NCBI RefSeq assembly: GCF_000381345.1
Contig: NZ_KB906408.1
Coordinates: 1 to 64,000 of the forward strand
Reading direction: 5' to 3'
DNA length: 64,000 nucleotides
From: Deinococcus apachensis DSM 19763
Lineage (GTDB): Bacteria; Deinococcota; Deinococci; Deinococcales; Deinococcaceae
Under the pieces are notes generated by a model, which made no database searches, was not told the origin of the DNA, and saw only the letters and a program-made list of their open reading frames with translations. This document shows, piece after piece, positions 1 to 15,947 of the stretch (the first letter of the stretch is position 1; the number at the start of each line of letters is the position of its first letter). The translations under genes were made by a program, and so were the position numbers.

Positions 1-138
<138 letters not shown>

Positions 139-232
139 CTTCCTTCAATCCCTCCCTTACGGGAGGGTATTGTTACGCGTTTCTCGCACGTCCTTCGCTT
201 GTCATGCTGCTCGCCTCAACCGAGGCTCAGAA

Positions 233-261
233 AAGATACAGGCCACTCGCCAGGCTGTCAA
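233..261 (-). promoter_or_regulatory. rRNA promoter
   Basis: On the minus strand there is a consensus -35 TTGACA (256-261), a 17-base spacer and -10 TATCTT (233-238), about 95 bases upstream of the 23S start. The leader between contains a strong hairpin (CCCTCCC-GTAA-GGGAGGG, 150-167) that may serve RNase processing. The rest of 139-370 holds no gene. Confidence 0.8.
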
Positions 262-370
262 CCCCTGCCCCCACATCCTTTCTTCAAGGCAGAAGTCCTT
301 GCCGATAAGGCCGTTGCGGGCGGCTTTTGATCACCCCGACCTCATCCCAGGGCCGCATGATCGGCTGGAT

Positions 371-1117
371 ATGCCGTCCGTCCGCGCCTCCCGACTCCTG
401 TGGATCACTCTGCTCTCCTGTTCACTGACGGCCTGCTCGCAGGCGACGGGGCTGGAGGTGCGGCGGATGACATCGGGCGGGATGCTGTACACAGTGGCGA
501 CGGTTGACCCGGGGCGGGACACATTGCGGCTGCACTGGAAGAACCCGGCGACCGGGCAGCCGTACCGCACCTTTCAGGAAGTTGAGGAGCGGCTGGGGAA
601 GGAGGGCGTGCGGGTCCTGTTCGCCACCAACAGCGGTATCTATGGCCCCGGGCTGGAGCCCCTTGGCCTTCATGTCGAGCAGGGGCGGACGTTGGTGGGG
701 ATCAACAACGCCCGCTCGGGCGGAAATTTTGCGCTGCTTCCCAACGGCGTGTTTTGGGTGAAGGGGAAGCGGGCAGGGGTGACGGAAACGCAGGCGTACC
801 GGCGGCTGAACATCCGGCCAACCTTCGCCACCCAGTCGGGGCCCCTGCTGGTGCAGGGCGGGAAGCTCCATCCAGCCTTCAACCCGAAAGGGACCAGTTT
901 CAAGGTTCGCAGCGGGGTCGGCGTCTGCGAGGACGGACAGGTGCGTTTCGTGGTGAGTGCTGGGCCGGTAAACTTTCACAGCTTCGCGGTGTTTTTCCGG
1001 GACACGCTGGGCTGCCCCGACGCGCTGTACCTCGACGGCAGTATCAGCGCGTACGCGACGCCCGATGCCGACACCCAGTTCGCGGACTTCGCGGGCATCT
1101 GGACGGTGAGCCGCTGA
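371..1117 (+). CDS. phosphodiester glycosidase-family (NAGPA/DUF2233) lipoprotein
   Basis: A 248-residue exported protein. The start at 371 gives a lipoprotein signal peptide: a hydrophobic stretch then the lipobox LTAC with Cys at residue 22. The body shows NAGPA/DUF2233 features: [15 protein letters not shown] near the start, [21 protein letters not shown], and the C-terminal [12 protein letters not shown]. This family hydrolyses phosphodiester-linked sugars or related bonds in the envelope; the substrate here cannot be told. An in-frame extension upstream to 170 lies in the rRNA promoter region and is unlikely to be coding. The gene is monocistronic and convergent with the next gene. Confidence 0.8.
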   Translation: MPSVRASRLLWITLLSCSLTACSQATGLEVRRMTSGGMLYTVATVDPGRDTLRLHWKNPATGQPYRTFQEVEERLGKEGVRVLFATNSGIYGPGLEPLGLHVEQGRTLVGINNARSGGNFALLPNGVFWVKGKRAGVTETQAYRRLNIRPTFATQSGPLLVQGGKLHPAFNPKGTSFKVRSGVGVCEDGQVRFVVSAGPVNFHSFAVFFRDTLGCPDALYLDGSISAYATPDADTQFADFAGIWTVSR

Positions 1118-1134
1118 GGGTGGCCCAGGAAGAA

Positions 1135-1156
1135 AGCCGCCCCGGCTGGAGCGGCT
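1135..1156. terminator. bidirectional terminator hairpin
   Basis: AGCCGC and GCGGCT form a 6-bp stem around a 10-base loop between the stop codons of two convergent genes (1117 and 1172). There is no clear T tract, so this is a modest call. Confidence 0.4.
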
Positions 1157-1171
1157 CTGTGGACCGAAGGG

Positions 1172-3451
1172 TTACTTCTGTACGGTCAGGGTCACGCTAC
1201 TCAGGGGCACGGCACCCGACTCGCCCAGCGGGCGAACCTGGTAGGTCACGCGGCCCGGGCCGGGGTTGCTCTGGTAGCTCCAGCCGCAGGTGGAGTCAAG
1301 GCGAACATTCTTGGTCCCCACGACGCGCTCACCGCGCCTGACGGTTACGCTGTAACCCTCGCCCTGGCCCACGCCGCCGAAACGGAAAGGCTGACTCACG
1401 GTCTGCCCGTCGCTGATGCTGAGGGTGTAGTCGCGGTTGCAGGCCGCCGCGCTGGCATTCGGCGAGGCCGCCGCAACGGCCGCGGCCACCTGTCCGAGCT
1501 GACTACCGCCCGGCCCCTGCACGCTGTAGGTGTGGGCGCCTGCGGTGGGACTGGGCACCTCTAAGGTCCAGGCACCGTCCCCAGCGACCGTCACGTTGCC
1601 GAGGCTGGTACCGTCCTCAAAGACCTGCAACGTCTGCCCGGGAGTGCCGGTGCCGCGCAGGGTGAAGCCCCCGGCGGGAAGCTGTGCGTTGGCAGCGGGT
1701 TCGGTGATAGCAAAGGCCGGGGTGACACCCGTAGCGTCCCCAGCGACTGCGCCCGTCGTGCCCGGGGCAGTGTTACCCGCCGCATCGGTGCCATTACTGG
1801 GCGCAGTCGCATCCGTCGCCCCACCCGGCGCCGCGCCGTCCGTACCCGTCACGCTGACCTGGGCCTCAGTAGACGCCCCTGCCTGGCCGCTGATGGTGTA
1901 GGTATGTTCGCCAGGAGTTGGGGCGGGAATGGCGGCTTCCCAATTGCCATCAGGACCGACCCTGACACTGGCGACGGGCTGGCCCCCCTCCTCGATACGC
2001 AGCGTGTCGTTCGCCGGACCCGTGCCGCTCATCACGAAATCGTCGGCGGGAACGGTGGCGCCGGAGGCCGGGCGGGCGACTTGAATTCCATTTCCGGTCG
2101 CTCCTGTTGCCGGAGTACCGCTTGTCGGTACAGTTCCCTGCCGGTTTTGGAGCAGCCAGCAGCCACCGAGGAGAAGCAGGAGCAGCAGCGGAAGAATCCA
2201 CCGGGGAAAACCGCGCCGACGTTCAGTGGTCGGCGTGACGGTAGGGGTCGGGGGCGGGGGAGCCATGGGGCTGGTTGGAATCGGCGCGGGGGAAGCTTTG
2301 GTCACTGTGCCTGTCGGTGTGGCCGCCCCCGTTTCCGTCGTGACCGGCGCCAGGAGGGCGGCGAGGCCCGTCATTCCCGCGGGCAGCATTGCCGCCAAAC
2401 CACCGCCCATACCGCCGAGCAGACGGCTGAGGGCCGGGGCATCCAGTTTGTCTGCTTGGGCGCGGCGGACGAGCAGCCCCAGCACCAGCGGGGTGAGCAG
2501 GGCGAGGAGGCGGCCCGCGTTGGCGCCCGAACCGCCGATAGCCGAGCCCAGCCTTCCCGTGACGCGGTCCACGTTGGGAAACAGCGAACCGATCAAACCC
2601 CGGCCCTGGCCTTCGATCCGCGCAGTCTCGGCCGCGTCGGTAAGCAGGGCCGTGTTCAACCCGCCGCCCGCATCGGTGAGGCGCTCGAACTCGCGGCTGC
2701 GTTTGAGAAGGTCCGCCGCACCCTCTCCAGTGCTGGCCTTGCCCGCGATGGCGTGCAGCACGAGGGGAAGGGCGGCCAGGGTCGCGCGGCCAGCCGTTCC
2801 GCTGCTGAACCCTGCTGCCCGGCCCAGGCGGTCTGCTGTCGCTCCGCCGAACTCGCCCTTCAGAAAGCTGATCAGACCCCCGGGAGTGAGTGGTCCGGTG
2901 TCCGCGTTTGTCGTCTCGACACTGGTTCCTGCCGGGGCAGAACCTCCAGCCGTGGCAGTGATGACCCCCGCCTCGCCTATGTCGGCCGCGCTGCCCGGAC
3001 TTTGCCCAAAGTCCGAAAGAAAACTCCCCACATTTCCGGTGGTCAGGCCGCGCTGCCCCAGAAAGCTCAGCAGCAGGGGGAGGGACAGGTGCAGGAGCCT
3101 CTGCACGCTGCCCCGGTCCAGGTTTCCGGTCACCTGTCCGGTGAGGCTCTCCGCCCGGCCGCCCAGCAGAGCCGGAGCCAGCAGCGCACCCGCCTGCCCG
3201 AGTTGACTGGCCCCCTCCGGGCCGCTCAGCGCGTCCTCCACACTGGCGAAGGCAGGCAGGGACCCGAGGGCCTCCCCGATGTCGGCCTGCCCCCCGGGCG
3301 TGCGCGCGTGGTCGGCGAGGGCGCCTAGTTGCAAAGGCAACCCAGCGCGTAATACCCGTTCAGCGTCTGCGGCACTCAGGCCCACCTCACGGCCAAGGCG
3401 TTCGGTACTGGGGGCGTCGAAATACGTCTGAATCAGTTCTGCAACGTTCAT
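1172..3451 (-). CDS. DUF937 (YidB-like) protein with transmembrane helix and Ig-like repeats
   Basis: 759 residues. Residues 1-360 are Ala/Gly/Leu-rich helices with two copies of a DUF937-like unit ([16 protein letters not shown] near 20; [20 protein letters not shown] near 210). A Pro/Thr linker (~375-410) leads to RRR and one transmembrane segment (~417-435, rich in Leu). The outside part has at least two Ig-like repeats of ~75 residues ([14 protein letters not shown]... and [14 protein letters not shown]..., each with DGxW and GEHTY/GAHTY) and a Cys-containing C-terminal domain. A good SD (AGGAGACGA) precedes the ATG. The function is unknown; the layout suggests a cytoplasmic DUF937 domain anchored to an envelope-facing binding region. 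Confidence 0.75.
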   Translation of the reverse strand: MNVAELIQTYFDAPSTERLGREVGLSAADAERVLRAGLPLQLGALADHARTPGGQADIGEALGSLPAFASVEDALSGPEGASQLGQAGALLAPALLGGRAESLTGQVTGNLDRGSVQRLLHLSLPLLLSFLGQRGLTTGNVGSFLSDFGQSPGSAADIGEAGVITATAGGSAPAGTSVETTNADTGPLTPGGLISFLKGEFGGATADRLGRAAGFSSGTAGRATLAALPLVLHAIAGKASTGEGAADLLKRSREFERLTDAGGGLNTALLTDAAETARIEGQGRGLIGSLFPNVDRVTGRLGSAIGGSGANAGRLLALLTPLVLGLLVRRAQADKLDAPALSRLLGGMGGGLAAMLPAGMTGLAALLAPVTTETGAATPTGTVTKASPAPIPTSPMAPPPPTPTVTPTTERRRGFPRWILPLLLLLLLGGCWLLQNRQGTVPTSGTPATGATGNGIQVARPASGATVPADDFVMSGTGPANDTLRIEEGGQPVASVRVGPDGNWEAAIPAPTPGEHTYTISGQAGASTEAQVSVTGTDGAAPGGATDATAPSNGTDAAGNTAPGTTGAVAGDATGVTPAFAITEPAANAQLPAGGFTLRGTGTPGQTLQVFEDGTSLGNVTVAGDGAWTLEVPSPTAGAHTYSVQGPGGSQLGQVAAAVAAASPNASAAACNRDYTLSISDGQTVSQPFRFGGVGQGEGYSVTVRRGERVVGTKNVRLDSTCGWSYQSNPGPGRVTYQVRPLGESGAVPLSSVTLTVQK

Positions 3452-3665
3452 TCGTCTCCTGGGGGGCAGGGAAACTGCACCGCCTTCAACCGTGGCGGGA
3501 CAGGGAGAACTCTAGGGCTAGCCGCGCCTCATGAGCACGGCCCCACTCAACGTAGCCCAACCCCCTGGAAAACTACTCACCCTGCCCCATGACCGTTCCC
3601 TAAGGAACCTCGACCACAAGGAAGCCGGGGGGAACGTCCTCGCCCCCGGCTTCGGCCAGAAGCGC
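3452..3665. other. intergenic region, no gene seen
   Basis: Holds the leader of the DUF937 gene (SD next to 3451) and the terminator of paaZ at 3621-3653. I see no credible ORF in it. Confidence 0.6.
3621..3653 (-). terminator. paaZ terminator
   Basis: A perfect 11-bp stem GAAGCCGGGGG/CCCCCGGCTTC with an 11-base loop, 13 bases past the paaZ stop codon. The tail after the stem is not T-rich. Confidence 0.6.
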
Positions 3666-5744
<2,079 letters not shown>

Positions 5745-5776
5745 GGAGGCTCCTTGAGGTTGCACTAGAATCACGT

Positions 5777-6520
5777 ATGACGGTTAACAACGAGCGTGAC
5801 CTGGAGGGGATGAAATGGGCCGGTCAGGTAGTCGCCCGAACGCTTGAAGCGCTGAAGGCCGCTGTGGAGCCCGGCATTACGCCCGCCGAACTGGACGAAC
5901 TGGCTGGACAGATTTTTGCCCAGTATGGAGCGTTTTCGGCTCCCCGCGCTGAGTACGGCGCTCCCGTCAACGTGTTCATCAGTGTCAACGACGATATCGT
6001 TCACGGGTTGCCGACGAGTCGGCCCCTCGACGCGGGCGACGTGGTGTGCATTGACGTGACGCCCAACGTGGGGGGATACGTCGCCGACGCAGCCGTGACG
6101 GTCGCTGTTCCGCCCGTCTCTCCCGTGACCACTCGCCTGATCGCCTGTGCCGAAGCCGCTTTCGCCCAGGCCATGAAAGCCGCCCGCGCGGGCCGCCCCC
6201 TGAACGGCATCGGGAGGGCGATTGAAGCGGAAGTGGCGCGACGCGGGTTTACGCTGCTGCGCGAATTGCAAGGACATGGTGTGGGCCGAGCCATTCACGA
6301 AAAGCCCGACGTTCCTAACTTCTACCACCCGGCACTGAAAAAACCCTTGCACGAAGGGCTGGTGATCGCCGTCGAGCCGATGGTTTCCACTGGCCGAAAC
6401 TGGCGCACCAGAACTCTGCGCGATGGCTGGACGATCTCCACGACTGACGGAGGGATCGCCGCGCACTTCGAACACACCATCATGATTACCAGGGGTGCGC
6501 CGCTGATTTTGACGGCCTGA
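5777..6520 (+). CDS. map: type I methionine aminopeptidase
   Basis: 247 residues. Removes the initiator Met from nascent proteins. The five metal ligands are visible: Asp in CIDVTP, Asp in VADAAVT, His in [10 protein letters not shown], Glu in AVEPM and Glu in FEHTIMIT. The substrate-site His is in NDDIVHGLP. Length is normal for a type I enzyme. A -10-like TAGAAT (5766-5771) ends 5 bases before the ATG, so the mRNA is probably leaderless. Divergent from paaZ with only 32 bp between starts, and convergent with paaD, whose stop is 2 bp away. Confidence 0.93.
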   Translation: MTVNNERDLEGMKWAGQVVARTLEALKAAVEPGITPAELDELAGQIFAQYGAFSAPRAEYGAPVNVFISVNDDIVHGLPTSRPLDAGDVVCIDVTPNVGGYVADAAVTVAVPPVSPVTTRLIACAEAAFAQAMKAARAGRPLNGIGRAIEAEVARRGFTLLRELQGHGVGRAIHEKPDVPNFYHPALKKPLHEGLVIAVEPMVSTGRNWRTRTLRDGWTISTTDGGIAAHFEHTIMITRGAPLILTA

Positions 6521-6522
6521 CC

Positions 6523-7017
<495 letters not shown>

Positions 7018-7021
7018 AGGG

Positions 7022-7800
7022 TCACCAGACCTCGGCGTTCACGTGCTGCCGCGCCACGCTCTGCATCTCGGCGAGCAGGGGCGCGAGGTGTTCGGTATGC
7101 ATGTCCCGCCCTTCTGAAGCCTGGGCTGGAACCATCGGCAGGAGGAGGTCGCACTTCTCGGTCAGGTGGGGCAGCACGAAGCTCTCCCAACTGGCGCGCA
7201 CCTTTTCCAGCTCGGGCAGGATTCCGACGGCGACCAGGTCGGCCTCACCAGGCAGCGGGGCGAAAAGTTGAGCGACGTGGGGCCACAACTCGTTCAGCGC
7301 GTTCTGGGTGCGGAGGCGGCTCTCCTCGGTCCCCAGCGCCAGCCGCTCCACCCAGAGGGCCGTGTGCTGGAGGTGGAACTTCTCCTCGCGGACGGCTTTG
7401 GCGGCGACTTCAGCCAGTGGGACATAGTTGCTGTTCTGGGCAGCGCTCAGCCACAACGCCTCGTAGGCGTCGAAGAGGAACTGGCGGAGCATGGTGAAGG
7501 CCCAGTCACCCTTGGGCAACTCAACCAGTCGGACGTTCGTGTACTCGTCCGCCCCCCGGAAAAAGGCGAGGCGGTCAGCGTCGGAGTTGTCGAGCGACCG
7601 TCTCAGATCGAGGTACAGCGTCGCGTGCCCCAGTTCGTCCTGTGCGATGTTGGCGAGGGCGATGTCCTCTTCCAGAATCGGCGCGTGCCCGGTCCACTCG
7701 CCGTCCCGGTGCGCGAGGATGATCTCGTCATCGGCGAGGGCGGTGAGTTTGCGGATCACGGCTTCCATCTGAATGGGCGTGAGGGTCGTCATTGGCTCGA

Positions 7801-7804
<4 letters not shown>
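7022..7804 (-). CDS. paaC: phenylacetyl-CoA epoxidase subunit PaaC
   Basis: 260 residues. Structural partner of PaaA in the multicomponent epoxidase. It keeps ferritin-like helices ([43 protein letters not shown]). The ATG overlaps the paaB stop by four bases (ATGA), with a weak AAGG upstream, so translation is probably coupled. A Met four codons downstream is an alternative start. Confidence 0.93.
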
Positions 7805-8436
<632 letters not shown>

Positions 8437-8502
8437 CTCTTCACCTGTCATGGCAGGTGGGCCGTGAGGGGCAGCAATCCGTCCCCCACGGCCCATCCCA
8501 GT

Positions 8503-9459
<957 letters not shown>

Positions 9460-9488
9460 GGGACTCCTCCGGAGAAGGGGCAAGGTTG

Positions 9489-9504
9489 CCTAACGCTCGT
9501 TAGG
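9489..9504 (-). promoter_or_regulatory. PaaR-type operator upstream of paaABCD
   Basis: Perfect palindrome CCTAACG-CT-CGTTAGG. Its core matches CnAACGnnCGTTnG, the site I recall for the TetR-family phenylacetate repressor PaaR of Thermus thermophilus. It sits 30-45 bases upstream of the paaA ATG. On the minus strand a -10-like TACACT (9507-9512) lies just ahead of it, so a bound repressor would cover the transcription start. No paaR gene is in the window. Confidence 0.75.
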
Positions 9505-9584
9505 TAAGTGTACAACAAACGCGAAAAGTTCGCACGGCCACGGTCGTGAAGTCTGAACGGGACGCCCCGGCGTAGGCTTTGTGG

Positions 9585-9980
9585 ATGAGGCAGAACATCA
9601 GTGGGACTTCCCCCTGGGAGAGCGTGGTCGGGTACTCTCGAGCGGTGCGGGTCGGCAACGTCGTCCATGTCGCGGGCACGACTGCCACGGTGGATGGGGA
9701 GGTGGCGGCCGTTGGGGACGCTTACGAACAGACCCGTGTCGCCCTGGAGATCATCGGGCGGGCGCTGGAGGTAGCGGGAGCGGGGCTGGAAGACGTAGTC
9801 CGCACCCGCCTTTACGTCACCGACATCTCGCAGTGGGAGGCGGTCGGAAGAGCGCATGGCGAAGTCTTCCACGACATCCGCCCCGCCGCCACGATGGTGC
9901 AGGTCGCCGCGCTGATCGACCCCCGCCACCTGGTAGAAATCGAGGCGGAAGCCGTTCTGGTAGGGAGTGCCAGGCTGTGA
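9585..9980 (+). CDS. RidA/YjgF/TdcF-family protein
   Basis: 131 residues, typical family length. RidA members hydrolyse reactive enamine/imine intermediates. Visible family features: [70 protein letters not shown] and IEAEAVL. The C-terminal RPAATMV keeps the Arg that normally binds the substrate carboxylate. A TAGGCT (9573-9578) ends six bases before the ATG, suggesting a leaderless mRNA. Divergent from paaA. Confidence 0.88.
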   Translation: MRQNISGTSPWESVVGYSRAVRVGNVVHVAGTTATVDGEVAAVGDAYEQTRVALEIIGRALEVAGAGLEDVVRTRLYVTDISQWEAVGRAHGEVFHDIRPAATMVQVAALIDPRHLVEIEAEAVLVGSARL

Positions 9981-10059
9981 GGACGGGGCTGACCTGCCTC
10001 AAAAAGCAAAAAGAAGGCCCAGCTCGCATAGGGCTGGGCGTGCTATGCGAACGCGGCGC

Positions 10060-10251
10060 TCAGGCGATCAGGCGTGCGGACTGAAGGACCCGCTGCATCA
10101 GCAGAAGGTACCCGGCGCTCTCGCGCGAGAGGCGGCCCGCGCTGTGCAGGGCACGCAGGGTGGGCAGGTGGTAAAGCTCGCCGTCCTCGCCGCGGACCAT
10201 GTCGTCGAGGTTGAAAGGAGCCACCTTCAGGGCCTTCTTCGCTTCATTCAT
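10060..10251 (-). CDS. small hypothetical protein, 63 residues
   Basis: Starts MNEAKKALKVAPF with the SD AGGAGA just upstream, and contains MVRGEDGELYHLPTLRALHS. Slightly basic, no signal peptide or membrane segment. I do not recognise a family. A perfect 6-bp inverted repeat lies 41 bases upstream of the start. Its stop faces ridA. Confidence 0.6.
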   Translation of the reverse strand: MNEAKKALKVAPFNLDDMVRGEDGELYHLPTLRALHSAGRLSRESAGYLLLMQRVLQSARLIA

Positions 10252-10291
10252 ACGCTCTCCTGACGCACCCGTCACACCGCATGAGGCACTT

Positions 10292-10308
10292 CTTTAGTTA
10301 GTCTAAAG
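10292..10308. promoter_or_regulatory. inverted repeat, possible operator
   Basis: CTTTAG-TTAGT-CTAAAG, an AT-rich perfect palindrome in the ~150-bp gap between the divergent 63-residue protein and the aldo/keto reductase. Its placement and low GC suggest a regulator site; the regulator is unknown. Confidence 0.45.
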
Positions 10309-10403
10309 TATTGCCACATTTTCTTTCTGAACTCTGACAAGAAAGCAAAAAATCTAGACGAGACGCCCTGAAAGCCGCTGTCCGGCATGGACGATACGGC
10401 TCT

Positions 10404-11354
10404 ATGTCTTCCCCCCTGCTCCCACCCGACACACCTCGCCTGGGCCTGGGGCTCGCCGCACTGGGGCGCCCCGGGTACATCAACCTGGGGCATGGGGCGG
10501 ATATTGGGGCAGCGAGAGATGTCGAGGAATTGCGAAAACGCGCGTGGACCGTGCTGGACGCCGCCTGGGCTGCGGGGCTGCGCTACTTCGACGCCGCGCG
10601 GAGTTACGGGCGGGCGGAGGAGTTTCTGGGCGGCTGGCTCAGGGCGCGCGGCCTTCACCCGGTCGTCGGCAGCAAGTGGGGCTACACCTACACGGCGGGC
10701 TGGCGCGCGGACGCCGAGCAACACGAGGTCAAGGACCACTCCCCCGCCACGCTGGAGCGGCAGTGGCCCGAAACGCTGGCGGCGCTGGGCCGCCGCCCCG
10801 ACGTGTACCTGATCCACTCGGCCACTCTGGAGACGGGCGTGCTGGAGGACGAATGGGTGTTGGCAGGGCTGGCCGAACTCGCCGAGAACGGGGTGCGGGT
10901 GGGCCTGTCCACCAGCGGTCCCCGGCAGGCGGACACGTTGCGGCGGGCGCTGGACGTGCAGGTGGACGGGGTGAACCCCCTGAATGTGGTGCAGTCGACG
11001 TGGAACCTCCTCGAACCCTCGGCGGGTGAGGCGCTGGCAGAGGCGCATGCGGAGGGCTGGAGCGTGGTGATCAAGGAGGCGGTGGCGAATGGCCGACTCA
11101 CCTCCCGGGGGGATGTTCCGGCCCGGCTTGCGCGCCTGTGTACCGAGCTGAACACGACACCGGAGGCTATCGCCCTCGCCGCTGCGCTCGCGCAGCCCTG
11201 GGCCGACGTGGTCCTGAGCGGGGCGACGACCGTGGGGCAGCTTCGCAGCAACGCGGCGGCGCTCGGGCTGGGCATGGACCCGGAGGCGCTGGGCGACCTC
11301 TCGCAGTCGCCGGAACGGTACTGGGGGGAGCGGGCAGCGTTGCCGTGGACGTAG
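10404..11354 (+). CDS. aldo/keto reductase
   Basis: 316 residues. NADPH-dependent carbonyl reductase fold. The catalytic tetrad can be placed: Asp and Tyr in [13 protein letters not shown], Lys in VVGSKWG, His in VYLIHSA. The C-terminal [15 protein letters not shown] fits the cofactor-phosphate site. The substrate is unknown. Convergent with the MntA-HepT gene 22 bp downstream. Confidence 0.9.
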   Translation: MSSPLLPPDTPRLGLGLAALGRPGYINLGHGADIGAARDVEELRKRAWTVLDAAWAAGLRYFDAARSYGRAEEFLGGWLRARGLHPVVGSKWGYTYTAGWRADAEQHEVKDHSPATLERQWPETLAALGRRPDVYLIHSATLETGVLEDEWVLAGLAELAENGVRVGLSTSGPRQADTLRRALDVQVDGVNPLNVVQSTWNLLEPSAGEALAEAHAEGWSVVIKEAVANGRLTSRGDVPARLARLCTELNTTPEAIALAAALAQPWADVVLSGATTVGQLRSNAAALGLGMDPEALGDLSQSPERYWGERAALPWT

Positions 11355-11376
11355 GGACCGGAGCAGGAACCCGTTC

Positions 11377-12087
11377 CTACTTCTCGCGGTCCAGGTCCTC
11401 TCCCCTTTCCGCCAGAGCCTGAAGCGCGGGCCGCAGCCGGGGCAGCTCCACCCTCGCCGTGTGCCATACCAGCGCCGGATCGATCCCAAAGTAGTCGTGG
11501 GCGACGAGGTTCCGCACGTCACGCAGCAGGACCCAGGGAATGCCGGGGGCCGCGTCCTGCACGTGCTGGGGAATGAACTTGGTCGTCTCGCCCAGCCGCG
11601 CCAGATTCCGCAACACCGCGTCCTGGCTGCGCTCGTCGGCCAGGAAGGTCGTGAGGGTGTGCCCCGCCGTATACTGCGTCACCCGGTCGAGCGCGTTGAG
11701 AAGGTCGAAGACCCTCCAGCGCCAGCGTTTTTGCCGGTGCGTGTCGGGGGGCGGGTGGGGCACTTCAAGGACATCCACCGCGTCGGCCAGGATTTCGCCG
11801 CGCAGCGGAGCCTTGAGTCCGCCCTCCGTCATCACGTCTACTCGGCGGCCCAGCAGGGTTTCGAACACCGCCCGGGCGCGCATCAGGTCGAGCAGCCCGG
11901 CCTCGCCCACGAAGTCCACGAGGAGGTCGATGTCGGCGGAACCGTTCGCCTCGCCCCGGGCCACCGAGCCGAAGACGCGCACGCGGGAGACGCCCGCCGA
12001 GCGCCACCGCGCCTCCCCGGCCCGCAGGATTCCGGCGATGGTGGGCAGACGCAGGTCGGGAAAGAGGGCGGGGGGCGGAGTGGACAT
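11377..12087 (-). CDS. fused MntA-HepT (nucleotidyltransferase-HEPN) toxin-antitoxin protein
   Basis: 236 residues in one chain. Residues ~15-110 are a minimal nucleotidyltransferase with a perfect GSx10DxD motif ([15 protein letters not shown]). Residues ~115-230 are a HEPN/HepT domain with RNLVAHDY, matching Rx4HxY. In known systems these are two proteins: HepT is the RNase toxin and MntA silences it by adding AMP to the motif Tyr. Fusion implies control within the chain. The upstream region has TATCCT (12095-12100), seven Cs, then ATG, so the mRNA is probably leaderless. Divergent from acpS, which has an identical -10 box. Confidence 0.88.
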   Translation of the reverse strand: MSTPPPALFPDLRLPTIAGILRAGEARWRSAGVSRVRVFGSVARGEANGSADIDLLVDFVGEAGLLDLMRARAVFETLLGRRVDVMTEGGLKAPLRGEILADAVDVLEVPHPPPDTHRQKRWRWRVFDLLNALDRVTQYTAGHTLTTFLADERSQDAVLRNLARLGETTKFIPQHVQDAAPGIPWVLLRDVRNLVAHDYFGIDPALVWHTARVELPRLRPALQALAERGEDLDREK

Positions 12088-12147
12088 GGGGGGGAGGATA
12101 GAGCCTTTCACGCCCTTTCCACGGGCCGGGCGCCTATCCTGCCCCCA

Positions 12148-12540
<393 letters not shown>

Positions 12541-12629
12541 GCGTCACGGGCCGAGCCAGCCCAATACAGCCGGGGTGAATCGTCGCTTCCCTGACGGCAC
12601 GTCCGCGCTCCGCCAGCTTACGCTGGGGC

Positions 12630-13094
12630 ATGAAGACGCTGCTGCGGACCGCGACCCTGTGCCTCGCGCTGCTGGCCCCGGCGGGCGCGGCCCAGACGAC
12701 CCTTCCCGTTACCCCCGCCCCGGCCACCCCGGCCGAGCAGTCGGCCCTGACCCGTGGCCGCGCCCTGATCGCCGACTTCTACGCGGTGCGGGTGGAGCGC
12801 GTGTGGGAGGCCTTTACCCCCGAGGTGCAGGCGGAATGGGGTACGCTCACGGCCTTTCGCGCCTTCCGGGAGGCGGGGGTGAAGACCTACGGGGCCGAGC
12901 GGCGGGTCCTGGGCGAGCGCACCTTTACAGACGCGGGCAACACGTACTACGTCCGCAGCGCGACCTTCGAGCTGGACGACCGGACGATCTGGGCCGTGGT
13001 CGTGGGCTTCGACTCTGTGGGACGGGTGAACCTCTTCGGCATCGCCGCCGAGGGGGAGCAGACGCCGGAACGGGTCGCACAACTCAGGAAATGA
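12630..13094 (+). CDS. exported hypothetical protein
   Basis: 154 residues. A clear signal peptide ([20 protein letters not shown], then AQ) is followed by a Pro/Thr linker and a ~110-residue globular domain ([39 protein letters not shown]). The fold outline resembles small DUF3887-type periplasmic domains, but that is only a resemblance. TACGCT (12619-12624) ends five bases before the ATG, so initiation is probably leaderless. Confidence 0.7.
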   Translation: MKTLLRTATLCLALLAPAGAAQTTLPVTPAPATPAEQSALTRGRALIADFYAVRVERVWEAFTPEVQAEWGTLTAFRAFREAGVKTYGAERRVLGERTFTDAGNTYYVRSATFELDDRTIWAVVVGFDSVGRVNLFGIAAEGEQTPERVAQLRK

Positions 13095-13133
13095 GGAGCC
13101 GGGACCCAGGGAGAACATCTGGGTCCCGGCTCC
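13095..13133. terminator. bidirectional terminator
   Basis: Perfect 15-bp stem GGAGCCGGGACCCAG/CTGGGTCCCGGCTCC with a 9-base loop, between the convergent exported-protein gene and the MFS gene. Confidence 0.75.
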
Positions 13134-13148
13134 ACTCTTCGCCGAGCT

Positions 13149-14761
<1,613 letters not shown>

Positions 14762-14765
<4 letters not shown>

Positions 14766-15232
14766 AGGCTCACCTCCTCGCGGGATGGGGTCAGGGCCGC
14801 TTCCAGCCCCTCCAGCGCGACGAGCGCCGCGTGGACCTGGGTGGGCGGCAGGTGCCCGAAGTGGGCCTGCACGATGTCCTGGGAGGCCGCGCGGGTTCGG
14901 GTCCGCGTCGCCTCCCCGGCCGGAGTGAGCCGCAGGCGCTGGCGGCGGAGATCGCTGGGATCCGTCACACGCTCCAGCAGGCCCTGCCCGGCCAGCTTGG
15001 TCACGATCCGGGTCACGGTGGGGGCAGGTAGGCGGTGATGCTCGGCGACCGCGCCGGGGGTATCGAGGCCGTCCATCACGGCGGCGAGAACCAGGACTTC
15101 CTTGGTGTTGAGGTTGACCGCCTGCTCCAACGGCTCGTCCAGCACCTGCCGGAAGCGCCGCGACAGCCGCAACGTCTGACGAACGAGCCGGTAAAGCTCG
15201 TCGGCGGAATGGGAGGAATCTCTACTACTCAT
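14762..15232 (-). CDS. MarR-family transcriptional regulator
   Basis: 156 residues. Winged-helix repressor: helices [15 protein letters not shown], recognition helix region [20 protein letters not shown], wing [16 protein letters not shown]. It precedes and overlaps the efflux gene and probably represses both. A perfect palindrome covers the predicted -10. The start at 15232 was chosen because upstream in-frame codons would run through that operator. Confidence 0.9.
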
Positions 15233-15237
15233 TTCAG

Positions 15238-15252
15238 ATGAAAGTATTTCAT
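15238..15252 (-). promoter_or_regulatory. MarR-type operator over the marR -10
   Basis: Perfect inverted repeat ATGAAA-GTA-TTTCAT. The minus-strand reading contains TACTTT (15241-15246), eight bases before the marR ATG, so operator and -10 coincide. This fits autorepression of the marR-MFS operon. Confidence 0.6.
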
Positions 15253-15281
15253 ATGGAAGGAGGAGGTGCCAGCTTCTTTCG

Positions 15282-15737
15282 TTACTGTTCGGGGAACAGC
15301 AGCAGGCCCTCCACACTGTCCAGTTGCTCGGAAAGCCACTTCCCCTTGAGGAGGTGGGCCTCCAGCACGGGCGGCAACCAGGGGAGGCAGTCCTGCGGCA
15401 GCTCGTTCGGCGGGAACCAGCCCACTTCCGACGTCTGGAGGAGGGGCCGGGGCACGCCCTCCCAGACTTTGGCGGCGAACAGGAAGTCGGCGCCGGTCAC
15501 GCCCTCCAGGTCATAGCGGCTGACGCCCAGGAAATGGAGGTTGTCCGGGTTGACGCGCAGGCCCACCTCCTCCCAGGCCTCGCGCGTCGCCGCCTCGGCC
15601 AGGCCCTCGCCCCTCTCCACGTGGCCGCCCGGCAGGCCCCAAAGGCCTGCGCCGTAGGAGACGTCCGCGCGGCGGGCAAGCAGGACGCGCCCCGCCGGGT
15701 CGAGCAGCACGGCCCACGCCACCAGATGAAAGGTCAT
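15282..15737 (-). CDS. Nudix hydrolase
   Basis: 151 residues. The complete Nudix box Gx5Ex7REUxEExGU is at residues 38-60 (GHVERGE...REAWEEVGL), so it should hydrolyse a nucleoside diphosphate-linked substrate; which one is unknown. Divergent from the thiamine operon, so a thiamine-related role is possible but not shown. TAGGCT (15743-15748) is five bases before the ATG at 15737, suggesting leaderless initiation; an upstream in-frame Met has no such element. Confidence 0.88.
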   Translation of the reverse strand: MTFHLVAWAVLLDPAGRVLLARRADVSYGAGLWGLPGGHVERGEGLAEAATREAWEEVGLRVNPDNLHFLGVSRYDLEGVTGADFLFAAKVWEGVPRPLLQTSEVGWFPPNELPQDCLPWLPPVLEAHLLKGKWLSEQLDSVEGLLLFPEQ

Positions 15738-15745
15738 GGCCCAGC

Positions 15746-15774
15746 CTAGACCGCCGGGCACCGTGCGCTATGCT
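15746..15774 (+). promoter_or_regulatory. promoter of the thi operon
   Basis: -10 TATGCT (15769-15774) with a 17-base spacer and a weak -35 CTAGAC (15746-15751). Transcription would start near 15781, directly before the riboswitch P1 stem. Confidence 0.55.
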
Positions 15775-15782
15775 GGCGGGTG

Positions 15783-15885
<103 letters not shown>

Positions 15886-15914
15886 GGGCGACCGGCCTAA
15901 GCGGTTGCGCCTCT

Positions 15915-15947
<33 letters not shown>

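Noticed and set aside
5787..5800. Second PaaR site near paaZ
   Set aside because: Only the AACGnnCGT core matches, it is inside the map coding sequence and it lacks the outer C/G bases.
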